Shown: positions 1 through 4,996 of the stretch, in pieces
Layout of the letters: every line of letters begins with the position of its first letter
How positions within the stretch are numbered: the first letter of the stretch is position 1
From: Promethearchaeota archaeon
Lineage (GTDB): Archaea > Asgardarchaeota > Lokiarchaeia > Sigyniarchaeales > SOKP01
Assembly (NCBI GenBank): GCA_030605895.1
Contig: JAUWHL010000254.1
Span: 1 to 6,071, forward strand
Reading direction: 5' to 3'
Length of the DNA: 6,071 nt
Made by a program: the position numbers and the translations under genes
Notes under the pieces: model-generated
Seen by the model: the letters and a program-made list of their open reading frames with translations, nothing else
The model's database searches: none
What the model was told of the DNA's origin: nothing

Positions 1-205
1 CTTTCCCTCCGGATAAAGCAACTATAATTCTTTCTTTTGATTTTAGCATATTATACTTGGAAATCGTTTTATAAATAATTTTTTCAATATTTTTTTGAAA
101 ACACTCTAGACATAGATTTTCTCCTGAATATTTTCTTTGGATTACACCATTATTATTACAATATGAACAATTTCCTTTTTTCAGAAATATATTATAGTTA
201 CTCAT
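1..205 (-). CDS. tRNA 2-thiolation enzyme, Ncs6/TtuA-type PP-loop ATPase (N-terminal part, cut by window edge)
   Basis: Only the first 68 codons are present; the gene continues past position 1. The visible protein begins MSNYNIFLKKGNCSYC and carries two CxxC pairs (C13/C16 and C32/C35) forming an N-terminal zinc finger. About 30 residues later comes the ATP-pyrophosphatase P-loop, ALSGGK at residues 63-68, where the family consensus continues with DS. This order is typical of the Ncs6/CTU1/TtuA family, which adenylates a uridine of tRNA (U34 for Ncs6/CTU1/NcsA, U54 for TtuA) before sulfur transfer. The two subfamilies cannot be told apart from this fragment, so no symbol is given. An in-frame ATG three codons upstream (ending at 214) is an alternative start; neither start has a clear Shine-Dalgarno. 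It lies 32 bases downstream of the protease gene on the same strand and may be co-transcribed with it, although no functional link is obvious. Confidence 0.85.
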   Translation of the reverse strand, partial: MSNYNIFLKKGNCSYCNNNGVIQRKYSGENLCLECFQKNIEKIIYKTISKYNMLKSKERIIVALSGGK

Positions 206-237
206 TAAAGTCATTTAAAAAAAAATATAGTTAAAGG

Positions 238-2049
238 TTAAATCCAAAAAAGTACTCCACCAAACTTTATAAAAGATAAAATAAAATTACCCGCAATGAT
301 AAACAATGTAAAATATCGTAGAAGATTTAGAACTCTTTTTTTAATTTTACTTTTTTCATCATACCAATATTCATAACTTATCTCAATTAATGACCCTTCT
401 TCTAATTTTGTTTGTTCAGGAAGATTTAAAGAGAGTGTATCTTTAAATCCATCACCAATTTTATCGATTAAAGTATATTTATCTTCTGGCAAAATAATTT
501 CGCTTTGATCTCTTATATTTTGATTTCCTATTAGGATTTTGACACTATCTACTTTCTCTACTCGGTATTCTGATAAATTGAGATCCATCTCATCCTTTTT
601 GAAACTAACTTTATCAGTTTTTTTCCTAGTTGTTTTGTAATCTTCTCCAAAACCCCAATTAATTAATTCTTTCACTATTCTATCACCATCAAACACAGGT
701 AAAGGAAGCATATTAAAGAGAGTTATACTGAAAGCGATAATAAAAAGCCACGCGATTTCTCTTAACCAAAATTCTGGCCAAAAACTAGTAAAAAATTTAG
801 CCACGTCGTTTTTGTGCATAAAATACGAGTTACTATAAATTCCAATTTTTACTCCTGTTGTATTAACATCTAAAATATATGTTTCAGAATCTGTACTAAA
901 ATTAATAGTGTTTAAATTGAATACTGTTAATGTTTTCTCTAATGTCTCTCCGTTAATTCGATTTATTGGAACTCCGTTTATTTCGGTAATATTTAATCCT
1001 ACAATTAAATTTTTATTATAATTATTTCCTCCTTCACTTGCTGAATAGATTCTAGTTATTTGTAGTTCAGTATCTGAGATATATTCATAAAGGATCCCTA
1101 AATAATATCGAGGTCCTAATGTTACATTTTTCTCTGAATAGCTATCTGTAGAGGGCCTATAGATTTTGAATGTTAAATTATCCCCGATAGAACATTGTAA
1201 GCTAGTTCTATTATTTAAGATATTTGTAAGAGTTCTTCCCTCATTGCTATCAAGAAAGACATATTCATCATCTCCAGTTCCTTTCTTTTTAATTGCTAAA
1301 AGAACATCACCATTAGCAAGATTTCCTTCGTTGATTCCTCCTTCTATTTCTGGTAATACACCTAACACCTGAGTGACTTGCCGATAAAAGGGAGAGATAA
1401 GGAGTGGAAAACTTAATAATAGTATGAATGCAATCCCTGCCGTAATACCATTTACATATGTTCCTGCAGCTGCGATTCGTAATCTCGTATTTCTGTGAAA
1501 TTTTTGAGAATTTAATTCTCTTTCATCAACTTCTACAAACGCACCAAAACCTATAACAAAAAAAAGACCTGCTCCAAGAATACCAGTAGATTTAACGTCC
1601 ACTCCCTCAGCACCAGCTGAAATTCCATGAGCAAGTTCATGTGTAGTTAAGATAAATAATAATGGAAGGATTAAATAAAAAAGAAGTGGTAAGTCGATAT
1701 TTACTCCCGGAATAAGAAGAACTATGGCTTGTTCAATGCTAGGTCTAAAAATCAAATTAATAAAGTTTGTAAAAAAGTAATAAAGAGCATAAATAGTAAA
1801 ACCAAATGAAACAAATATGCCTATAGTCCAAAAGATTTTCCAAAATTTAGGAGCTTTTCTGGAAATTTTCATTATGAATTTATTTAATCTTTTTGTTTTA
1901 AACATTGCCAGAAGTGGAAACCAGAGATAATATGCTTCTTTTTTATTTCTCAACAAATAAACTAAAAGTAAAACAAAGACCCAAAATAGTAAAGAAAAAA
2001 TGAACCATGGATTTAAAATGAAATCTAAAATTATATCAAACAAAGACAT
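238..2049 (-). CDS. Site-2 protease family (M50) intramembrane zinc metalloprotease with two PDZ-like regions
   Basis: The 603-residue protein is predicted to cut membrane-spanning substrates within the bilayer, as S2P/RseP proteins do. Seen: HELAH at 137-141 (zinc-binding HExxH), then GAFVEVDE at 170-177, and NMLPLPVFDG at 446-455, the NxxPxxxxDG motif whose D454 is the third zinc ligand. Hydrophobic segments lie at about 10-33, 72-100, 120-140, 155-172, 195-220, 428-447 and 573-600. Residues about 225-410 look like two tandem PDZ-type domains (GGINEGNLANGDVLLAI; NLIVGLNITEINGVPI), a layout known from bacterial RseP. By the positive-inside pattern (basic loop 34-70) they should be extracytoplasmic. 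Residues about 471-572 form an extra charged, probably beta-rich soluble segment between the D454 helix and the last membrane helix, predicted cytoplasmic. The active-site motifs are intact. The start codon ATG at 2049 gives a normal hydrophobic N-terminus. The substrate is unknown. Confidence 0.9.
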   Translation of the reverse strand: MSLFDIILDFILNPWFIFSLLFWVFVLLLVYLLRNKKEAYYLWFPLLAMFKTKRLNKFIMKISRKAPKFWKIFWTIGIFVSFGFTIYALYYFFTNFINLIFRPSIEQAIVLLIPGVNIDLPLLFYLILPLLFILTTHELAHGISAGAEGVDVKSTGILGAGLFFVIGFGAFVEVDERELNSQKFHRNTRLRIAAAGTYVNGITAGIAFILLLSFPLLISPFYRQVTQVLGVLPEIEGGINEGNLANGDVLLAIKKKGTGDDEYVFLDSNEGRTLTNILNNRTSLQCSIGDNLTFKIYRPSTDSYSEKNVTLGPRYYLGILYEYISDTELQITRIYSASEGGNNYNKNLIVGLNITEINGVPINRINGETLEKTLTVFNLNTINFSTDSETYILDVNTTGVKIGIYSNSYFMHKNDVAKFFTSFWPEFWLREIAWLFIIAFSITLFNMLPLPVFDGDRIVKELINWGFGEDYKTTRKKTDKVSFKKDEMDLNLSEYRVEKVDSVKILIGNQNIRDQSEIILPEDKYTLIDKIGDGFKDTLSLNLPEQTKLEEGSLIEISYEYWYDEKSKIKKRVLNLLRYFTLFIIAGNFILSFIKFGGVLFWI

Positions 2050-2110
2050 AAAGTTCCATCGAAGTAATTACTTTTTTGATATTTAATTTAAATTAGAAGT
2101 TAAAGTTATT

Positions 2111-2121
2111 GTTTATATATC
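2111..2121 (-). promoter_or_regulatory. Candidate TATA box for the M50 protease gene
   Basis: Read on the minus strand this is GATATATAAAC, a good archaeal TATA-like box. Transcription starting about 25 bases downstream, near position 2090, would leave a leader of roughly 40 bases before the ATG at 2049. It directly adjoins the inverted repeat at 2122-2144, which would sit at the BRE/TFB side. The region is so AT-rich that other TATA-like strings occur nearby, so the assignment is tentative. Confidence 0.35.
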
Positions 2122-2144
2122 ATACTTTTTGATATAAAAAGTAT
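2122..2144. repeat. Perfect inverted repeat, operator-like (9-nt arms, 5-nt spacer)
   Basis: The left arm ATACTTTTT (2122-2130) is the exact reverse complement of the right arm AAAAAGTAT (2136-2144), with spacer GATAT. A related copy of the core, ACTTTTTTGATAT, lies at 2070-2082, and ACTTTTTGATAT is part of the palindrome itself (2124-2135), so the motif appears twice between the protease start and the tRNA. The palindrome abuts the putative protease TATA box. A dimeric regulator binding here is an inference; low sequence complexity makes a chance origin possible. Confidence 0.4.
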
Positions 2145-2194
2145 AAATGCCTATTAAAAATCGAAAAAGATAAAATTATTATTAGTTTATAATG

Positions 2195-2218
2195 TAATAT
2201 ATATAATTAGATATATCG
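2195..2218 (+). promoter_or_regulatory. Possible promoter region of the initiator tRNA gene
   Basis: TATA-like strings (TAATATATATAATT at 2195-2208, and ATATATC at 2211-2217) lie about 35-50 bases before the tRNA 5' end. Transcription would then start 10-25 bases upstream of the tRNA, leaving a short leader for RNase P. The better-looking TATAAATA at 2234-2241 is too close to the tRNA to serve it. The choice among several AT-rich strings is uncertain. Confidence 0.3.
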
Positions 2219-2248
2219 CATAGGAATCAACCCTATAAATACTTCAAT

Positions 2249-2349
2249 AGCGGGGTGGGCTAGCCTGGTTTATGCCGCAGGGCTCATAAATGGCAATAAT
2301 TTGCCCTAGAGAGACCCTGAGATCGTTCGTTCAAATCGAACCCCCGCTA
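2249..2349 (+). tRNA. Initiator tRNA-Met (CAT), interrupted by a 25-nt intron
   Basis: The acceptor stem AGCGGGG (2249-2255) pairs fully with CCCCGCT (2342-2348); the discriminator is A2349 and CCA is not encoded. The D stem is 2258-2261/2273-2276 with a T-T mismatch at its fourth pair. The anticodon stem CAGGG (2278-2282) pairs with CCCTG (2315-2319), the anticodon is CAT at 2285-2287, and the T arm is GTTCG-TTCAAAT-CGAAC (2325-2341). Removing 2289-2313 leaves a 76-nt tRNA. The A1-U72 first pair and the three consecutive G-C pairs at the anticodon-loop end of the anticodon stem are initiator hallmarks, so this is tRNAi rather than elongator Met. Its product is the partner of aIF2, whose beta subunit is encoded about 1 kb downstream. 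Confidence 0.95.
2289..2313 (+). other. Archaeal tRNA intron at canonical position 37/38 (imperfect BHB)
   Basis: The intron is inserted one base 3' of the anticodon, between nucleotides 37 (A2288) and 38 (A2314). A BHB can be folded as follows. The outer helix is the anticodon stem. The central helix pairs CTC (2283-2285) with GAG (2309-2311), with an A-A mismatch (2286/2308) as its fourth position. The bulges are TA|A (2287-2289) and AG|A (2312-2314). The inner stem pairs GGCAA (2292-2296) with TTGCC (2301-2305), has a TAAT loop, and extends by A2290-T2307 across a T-C mismatch. Because bases 2289 and 2314 are both A, the exact cut could shift by one without changing the mature tRNA. Confidence 0.85.
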
Positions 2350-2351
2350 CA

Positions 2352-2372
2352 TTTTCATTCATTTCCCTCTTC
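2352..2372 (+). terminator. T-rich termination zone after the tRNA
   Basis: Immediately after the tRNA the plus strand reads a series of T clusters (TTTT, TTC, TTT, TCTTC). Archaeal RNA polymerase commonly stops at oligo-T tracts without a hairpin, so this is the likely 3' end of the tRNA precursor. The tracts are short (four T at most), so confidence is low. Confidence 0.3.
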
Positions 2373-2393
2373 AGTAAAGAATTTAACCCTACA

Positions 2394-2424
2394 AATATTT
2401 TAAGAGAGGAGCCTCTTAAATATT
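2394..2424. repeat. Hairpin-forming inverted repeat in the tRNA to OB-fold spacer
   Basis: TTTAAGAG (2399-2406) is the exact reverse complement of CTCTTAAA (2413-2420), with loop AGGAGC. Allowing one bulged T at 2398, four more A-T pairs extend the stem (2394-2397 with 2421-2424). It lies 45-75 bases after the tRNA and about 75 bases before the next start codon. It could be an mRNA leader hairpin, part of the tRNA 3' end signal, or an operator. No poly-T run follows, so it is not a classical intrinsic terminator. Confidence 0.45.
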
Positions 2425-2497
2425 ATTAGCTTAATAGGTATTTCTATATTGAAAAAATATTTAATTTTAAAATATTAAAATAAGAAAAAGGTATGAG

Positions 2498-3244
2498 ATG
2501 GAATATAAAATGAGTTATAAGAGAAATCCCGCGGTTCAATGTTGGATTAAACATATTATAGAAGGGCAATATAATGAAATTGAGAAATTTTTTTATACTA
2601 TATTTGGGCACGTCAAACGTATTCGAATTATAGGAACTATTATTAATAAAAGGGAGCAATTAATAGAGGCAGCTGATATGGATATGGGATTAGAAGAAAA
2701 CCTTGATTCAAATATTAGACTTGATTTTGATTTAGATGATAGTACTGGTATGATCAGAGCAACTATAAGGAATATAAACCCAGAAGTATTTAATGCTTTT
2801 AATAAGGGTGATATTGTAGAAGTTATGGGTCGGATAAGCAAGTACGGAGAATATATTTCCTTATGGATAGAAATTATGAGAAAAGTTGATGAACCGAATC
2901 TTATTTTACTAAGGAATGCTGAAATAATTAATAAAATAAAATCTGGAGAAATCCAAGAAATTCCAGAAATATCTAACTTAGATGTTAGTAGTAAAGATTT
3001 CTCAGAAGAAATAGATGTTAAAACTCTATTTGAAAAGGACGGGGAAGTTTCTGAGAATGATGAAATAAAGGAAAAGGTTTATCTAGTTGTTGAAGAGTAT
3101 TCTGCTAGAGGGAATGGAATAAATTTTGAAACATTGAAACAAGAAATTGAAATTCCCGAGAGGAAATTAAGAAATATCATTAAAGATTTGATCTTAGAAT
3201 CACGTATTTACGAATCGGATAATGATAATTTTGAGGCATTCTAA
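2498..3244 (+). CDS. RPA32-like single-stranded DNA-binding protein: OB fold plus winged helix
   Basis: This 248-residue protein resembles the archaeal OB-fold family COG3390, which includes the RPA32-like subunit of Pyrococcus RPA and haloarchaeal RPA-associated proteins. The N-terminal stretch KRNPAVQCWIK matches the R-x-PA-V entry of that family. An OB-fold follows at about 38-130, with strands around RIRIIGTII, MIRATI, GDIVEVMGRI and EYISLWIEIM. An acidic linker covers about 150-188, and a winged-helix domain about 188-242 (EKVYLVVEEY...FETLKQEI...KLRNIIKDLI). OB plus C-terminal winged helix is the RPA32 layout, so a role with RPA in replication or repair is inferred. No RPA41-like partner is in the window. 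AGGT at 2489-2492 supports the ATG at 2498; an in-frame ATG at 2510 is an alternative. It is separated from the translation genes by a gap with its own promoter. Confidence 0.75.
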   Translation: MEYKMSYKRNPAVQCWIKHIIEGQYNEIEKFFYTIFGHVKRIRIIGTIINKREQLIEAADMDMGLEENLDSNIRLDFDLDDSTGMIRATIRNINPEVFNAFNKGDIVEVMGRISKYGEYISLWIEIMRKVDEPNLILLRNAEIINKIKSGEIQEIPEISNLDVSSKDFSEEIDVKTLFEKDGEVSENDEIKEKVYLVVEEYSARGNGINFETLKQEIEIPERKLRNIIKDLILESRIYESDNDNFEAF

Positions 3245-3308
3245 TTTAATTTATATTACTAATTTATTTGATAATAAAGGAAAACTATTTTTCTTATGCT
3301 TGATTTAA

Positions 3309-3319
3309 TATTTATAAAA
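3309..3319 (+). promoter_or_regulatory. TATA box for the aIF2-beta gene cluster
   Basis: ATTTATAAAAC sits in the 97 bases between the OB-fold gene and the aIF2-beta ATG. Its centre is about 27 bases before the ATG at 3342, the spacing expected when transcription begins at or next to the start codon, meaning a leaderless mRNA. It is the best promoter candidate for the whole aIF2-beta to RIO1 run. No other TATA-like box is needed inside that run, because its genes overlap or nearly touch. Confidence 0.55.
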
Positions 3320-3341
3320 CGAGTAATTAGTGAATAACATT

Positions 3342-3755
3342 ATGGATATAAATAATTACGATGAATTGTTGGATAAGGCCTATGAAAAGATTCCAGAGAA
3401 TGTTAGAAAATTATCAAGATTTGAAACGCCAAAAGTAGAACTTCGGATTGAAAGTAGGAATACATTTATAACAAATTTTAATAAAATTATTAGCACTCTT
3501 AATAGAGACAGGAAACATTTTCTTGGAATCTTCCTAAAAAAAGCAGGAACGATGGGGGAAATTAGAGGACAGCAATTGTTTTTGAAAGGGCAATATAAAG
3601 ATCAAGTATTAAATCGATTGATTGAAAATTATACAAGAGCTTACGTTTTATGCAGCATTTGTAATAAACCAGATACTCAAATTCAAAGAGAGGGTAAAAA
3701 ATTATTTTTAAAATGCACTGCTTGTGGAGCTAGAGAGGAAATTAAAGAAAAATGA
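3342..3755 (+). CDS. aif2b: Translation initiation factor aIF2, beta subunit
   Basis: The product is the beta subunit of the heterotrimeric factor that brings Met-tRNAi to the small ribosomal subunit. From the ATG at 3342 it is 137 residues, the usual archaeal length. It begins MDINNYDELLDKAYEKIP, matching the family's N-terminal helix that contacts aIF2-gamma. The central alpha-beta domain follows (RNTFITNFNKI, HFLGIFLKKAGTMGEI, LFLKGQY). The C-terminal zinc ribbon has CSIC and CTAC, giving cysteines at 104, 107, 125 and 128. A GTG twelve bases upstream (3330) would add MNNI, but the TATA spacing and the family's usual start favour 3342. The stop codon overlaps the ATG of a nine-codon mini-ORF, and DUF424 starts 25 bases later. 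Its partner RNA, the initiator tRNA, is encoded just upstream. Confidence 0.95.
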   Translation: MDINNYDELLDKAYEKIPENVRKLSRFETPKVELRIESRNTFITNFNKIISTLNRDRKHFLGIFLKKAGTMGEIRGQQLFLKGQYKDQVLNRLIENYTRAYVLCSICNKPDTQIQREGKKLFLKCTACGAREEIKEK

Positions 3756-3781
3756 GTAAAAAGTTTATAGCGATTGATTGA
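3752..3781 (+). other. Nine-codon mini-ORF bridging aIF2-beta and DUF424
   Basis: The ATG at 3752 overlaps the aIF2-beta stop (ATGA), reads MSKKFIAID, and stops at TGA 3779-3781, which overlaps the DUF424 ATG (TGATG). It could act as a coupling ORF that carries terminating ribosomes across the gap. No translation evidence exists and it is too short to judge by composition, so it may be chance. Confidence 0.25.
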
Positions 3782-4071
3782 TGAAAGTATACCTCAAAGT
3801 TCATATGAATGAAAACATTGAAACTATAGCCTGTTGTGATGCAGAATTACTTAATCAAGTTTTTAAAGAGGAAAATTTGAGAATTGAAATTTCTAACCAC
3901 TTTTATGGAGGAAAGCTAATAAATCTCGAAGAGGCAATTTTGATTTTAGAAAATGCATCATATTTCAACATAGTTGGAGAAAAAATAATAAAAAAAGCAA
4001 TTGAGAGTAAAATAATCCAACAGTACAAAACCATATGTGGAATTCCTATGGCTTTAAAGATGATGTTTTAA
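3781..4071 (+). CDS. DUF424 family protein, archaeal, function unknown
   Basis: This 96-residue protein matches the small archaeal DUF424 family. Family-like features are the opening MKVYLKVH, ACCDAELLNQVFKEENLRIEIS (about 18-39), FYGGKLINLEEAILILENA (41-59), NIVGEKIIKKAIESKII (63-79) and the terminal GIPMAL motif. It is compact, soluble, with no signal peptide and no recognisable catalytic motif. The ATG at 3781 is chosen because it gives the standard family N-terminus; a TTG one codon upstream is also in frame. The stop overlaps the NMD3 ATG by one base (TAATG), implying translational coupling. Its place between aIF2-beta and NMD3 suggests a role in initiation or ribosome assembly, but that is guilt by association only. 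Confidence 0.85.
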   Translation: MKVYLKVHMNENIETIACCDAELLNQVFKEENLRIEISNHFYGGKLINLEEAILILENASYFNIVGEKIIKKAIESKIIQQYKTICGIPMALKMMF

Positions 4072-4985
4072 TGCCAAATCGATTTTGTGCGATATGTGGA
4101 AAAACATTAGGAGAAGATGATCCTCATTTTGGGATGTGTCTTGAATGTTATTTAAAAGAACATCCATTGTTCGAATTACTCGATCATTTGTCAGTAAATA
4201 TTTGTATTGATTGTGGTAGTTTCTCTAAAAAGGAAATATGGATTGAACCCGTAGATAACGAGTTATTTTCTATTATAAAGCAAGCTGTTCAAAGATTCTT
4301 ATTAAAATCATTTTTAAAAAGAGATAATATTGACTTCGATCTCTCGTTGAATGAAGAGAGTTTTATTTATTCTTCAAAAGATTTACTAACATCACTTGAA
4401 GTAGTAATTCAAGGTATTTTAAAGAAGGATTATAACATAAAACACCAGGAAACAATAAAATTAAATTTAAATCATATGTTATGTAAAAATTGCTCGAATT
4501 TAAGGGGAGGAACATATTTTTTATCCATAATGCAATTACGTGTTAAAGATGAAGAACAAATTAATTTACTTAAGCAAGTTTTGGATGAGATTAATAATTT
4601 TGCAGAACAAACTTTTGAAAATGACCATAAACAATACATTTCAAAAATAGAGGATCAGAAATATGGAGTAGACTTATATCTCAGTACACATGAATTACTG
4701 AACTACCTAATCAAGTTCTTGAAGTCAAAATACAACTTTCTACTAAAGCGAACAAAAAAATTAGTAGGGAGAGACAAACAAGGAGGAAAAAACCTCTATA
4801 GATTTAAAGCCTTAATAAAATTTTTACCATTAAGCAAGAATGATATCATTTTTATTAAAGGTCAAAATTTTAGTGTTGAAAATATTACAAAAAATAAGGT
4901 TATTCTTAAAGGTGAAAATAACACTAAATTGATAAAAGACTATTCTTATTTCTTTAATGGAAAAATAATTAAAAAAAAGTTATAG
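4071..4985 (+). CDS. nmd3: NMD3 family protein, large-subunit (50S) biogenesis factor
   Basis: In eukaryotes NMD3 binds the late 60S subunit and links it to nuclear export; the archaeal role is probably 50S maturation or subunit anti-association. The 304-residue protein has the family's zinc-binding region with four CxxC pairs: C6/C9, C23/C26, C45/C48 and C138/C141 (CKNC, followed by SNLRGGTYF). The conserved GVDLYLST comes next at about 199-206, then GRDKQGGKNLYR at 233-244. A C-terminal small beta domain (FLPLSKNDIIFIKG...VILKG) closes it. It is somewhat shorter than many archaeal homologues. The ATG at 4071 overlaps the DUF424 stop and places the first CxxC at residue 6; an in-frame ATG at 4035 would overlap DUF424 by 37 bases and is unlikely. 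The RIO1 gene starts 11 bases after its stop. Confidence 0.93.
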   Translation: MPNRFCAICGKTLGEDDPHFGMCLECYLKEHPLFELLDHLSVNICIDCGSFSKKEIWIEPVDNELFSIIKQAVQRFLLKSFLKRDNIDFDLSLNEESFIYSSKDLLTSLEVVIQGILKKDYNIKHQETIKLNLNHMLCKNCSNLRGGTYFLSIMQLRVKDEEQINLLKQVLDEINNFAEQTFENDHKQYISKIEDQKYGVDLYLSTHELLNYLIKFLKSKYNFLLKRTKKLVGRDKQGGKNLYRFKALIKFLPLSKNDIIFIKGQNFSVENITKNKVILKGENNTKLIKDYSYFFNGKIIKKKL

Positions 4986-4989
4986 AGGA
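4984..4989 (+). promoter_or_regulatory. Shine-Dalgarno site supporting the TTG start of RIO1
   Basis: AGAGGA overlaps the last bases of NMD3 and lies about 8 bases before the TTG at 4997. It is the clearest Shine-Dalgarno in the window. It explains how a weak TTG start is used within the operon, because most other genes here rely on overlap or leaderless starts. Confidence 0.55.
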
Positions 4990-4996
4990 AAAGTTA

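Noticed and set aside
1166..1372. Open frame of 68 codons on the plus strand
   Set aside because: It lies wholly opposite the M50 protease PDZ region, has no recognisable domain or promoter, and is a shadow of the real gene.
2234..2241. TATAAATA as the tRNA promoter
   Set aside because: Its centre is only about 12 bases before the tRNA 5' end, so transcription would begin inside the tRNA.
2249..2351. tRNA as an attachment site for an integrated element
   Set aside because: No integrase gene or repeat of the tRNA 3' end is visible; flanking genes are ordinary chromosomal genes.
2461..2490. AT-only palindromic strings (ATTTTAAAAT and similar) before the OB-fold gene
   Set aside because: They have too little complexity to distinguish from chance in this base composition, although one may serve as a TATA box.
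2444..2841. Two open frames on the minus strand (2444-2659 and 2593-2841)
   Set aside because: Both lie mostly opposite the OB-fold gene, whose protein shows clear family features; their hydrophobic composition comes from reverse reading of AT-rich codons.
4035..4070. Upstream ATG start for NMD3
   Set aside because: It would overlap DUF424 by 37 bases and add twelve residues before the family's usual start just ahead of the first CxxC; the TAATG junction at 4069-4073 is a more natural start.
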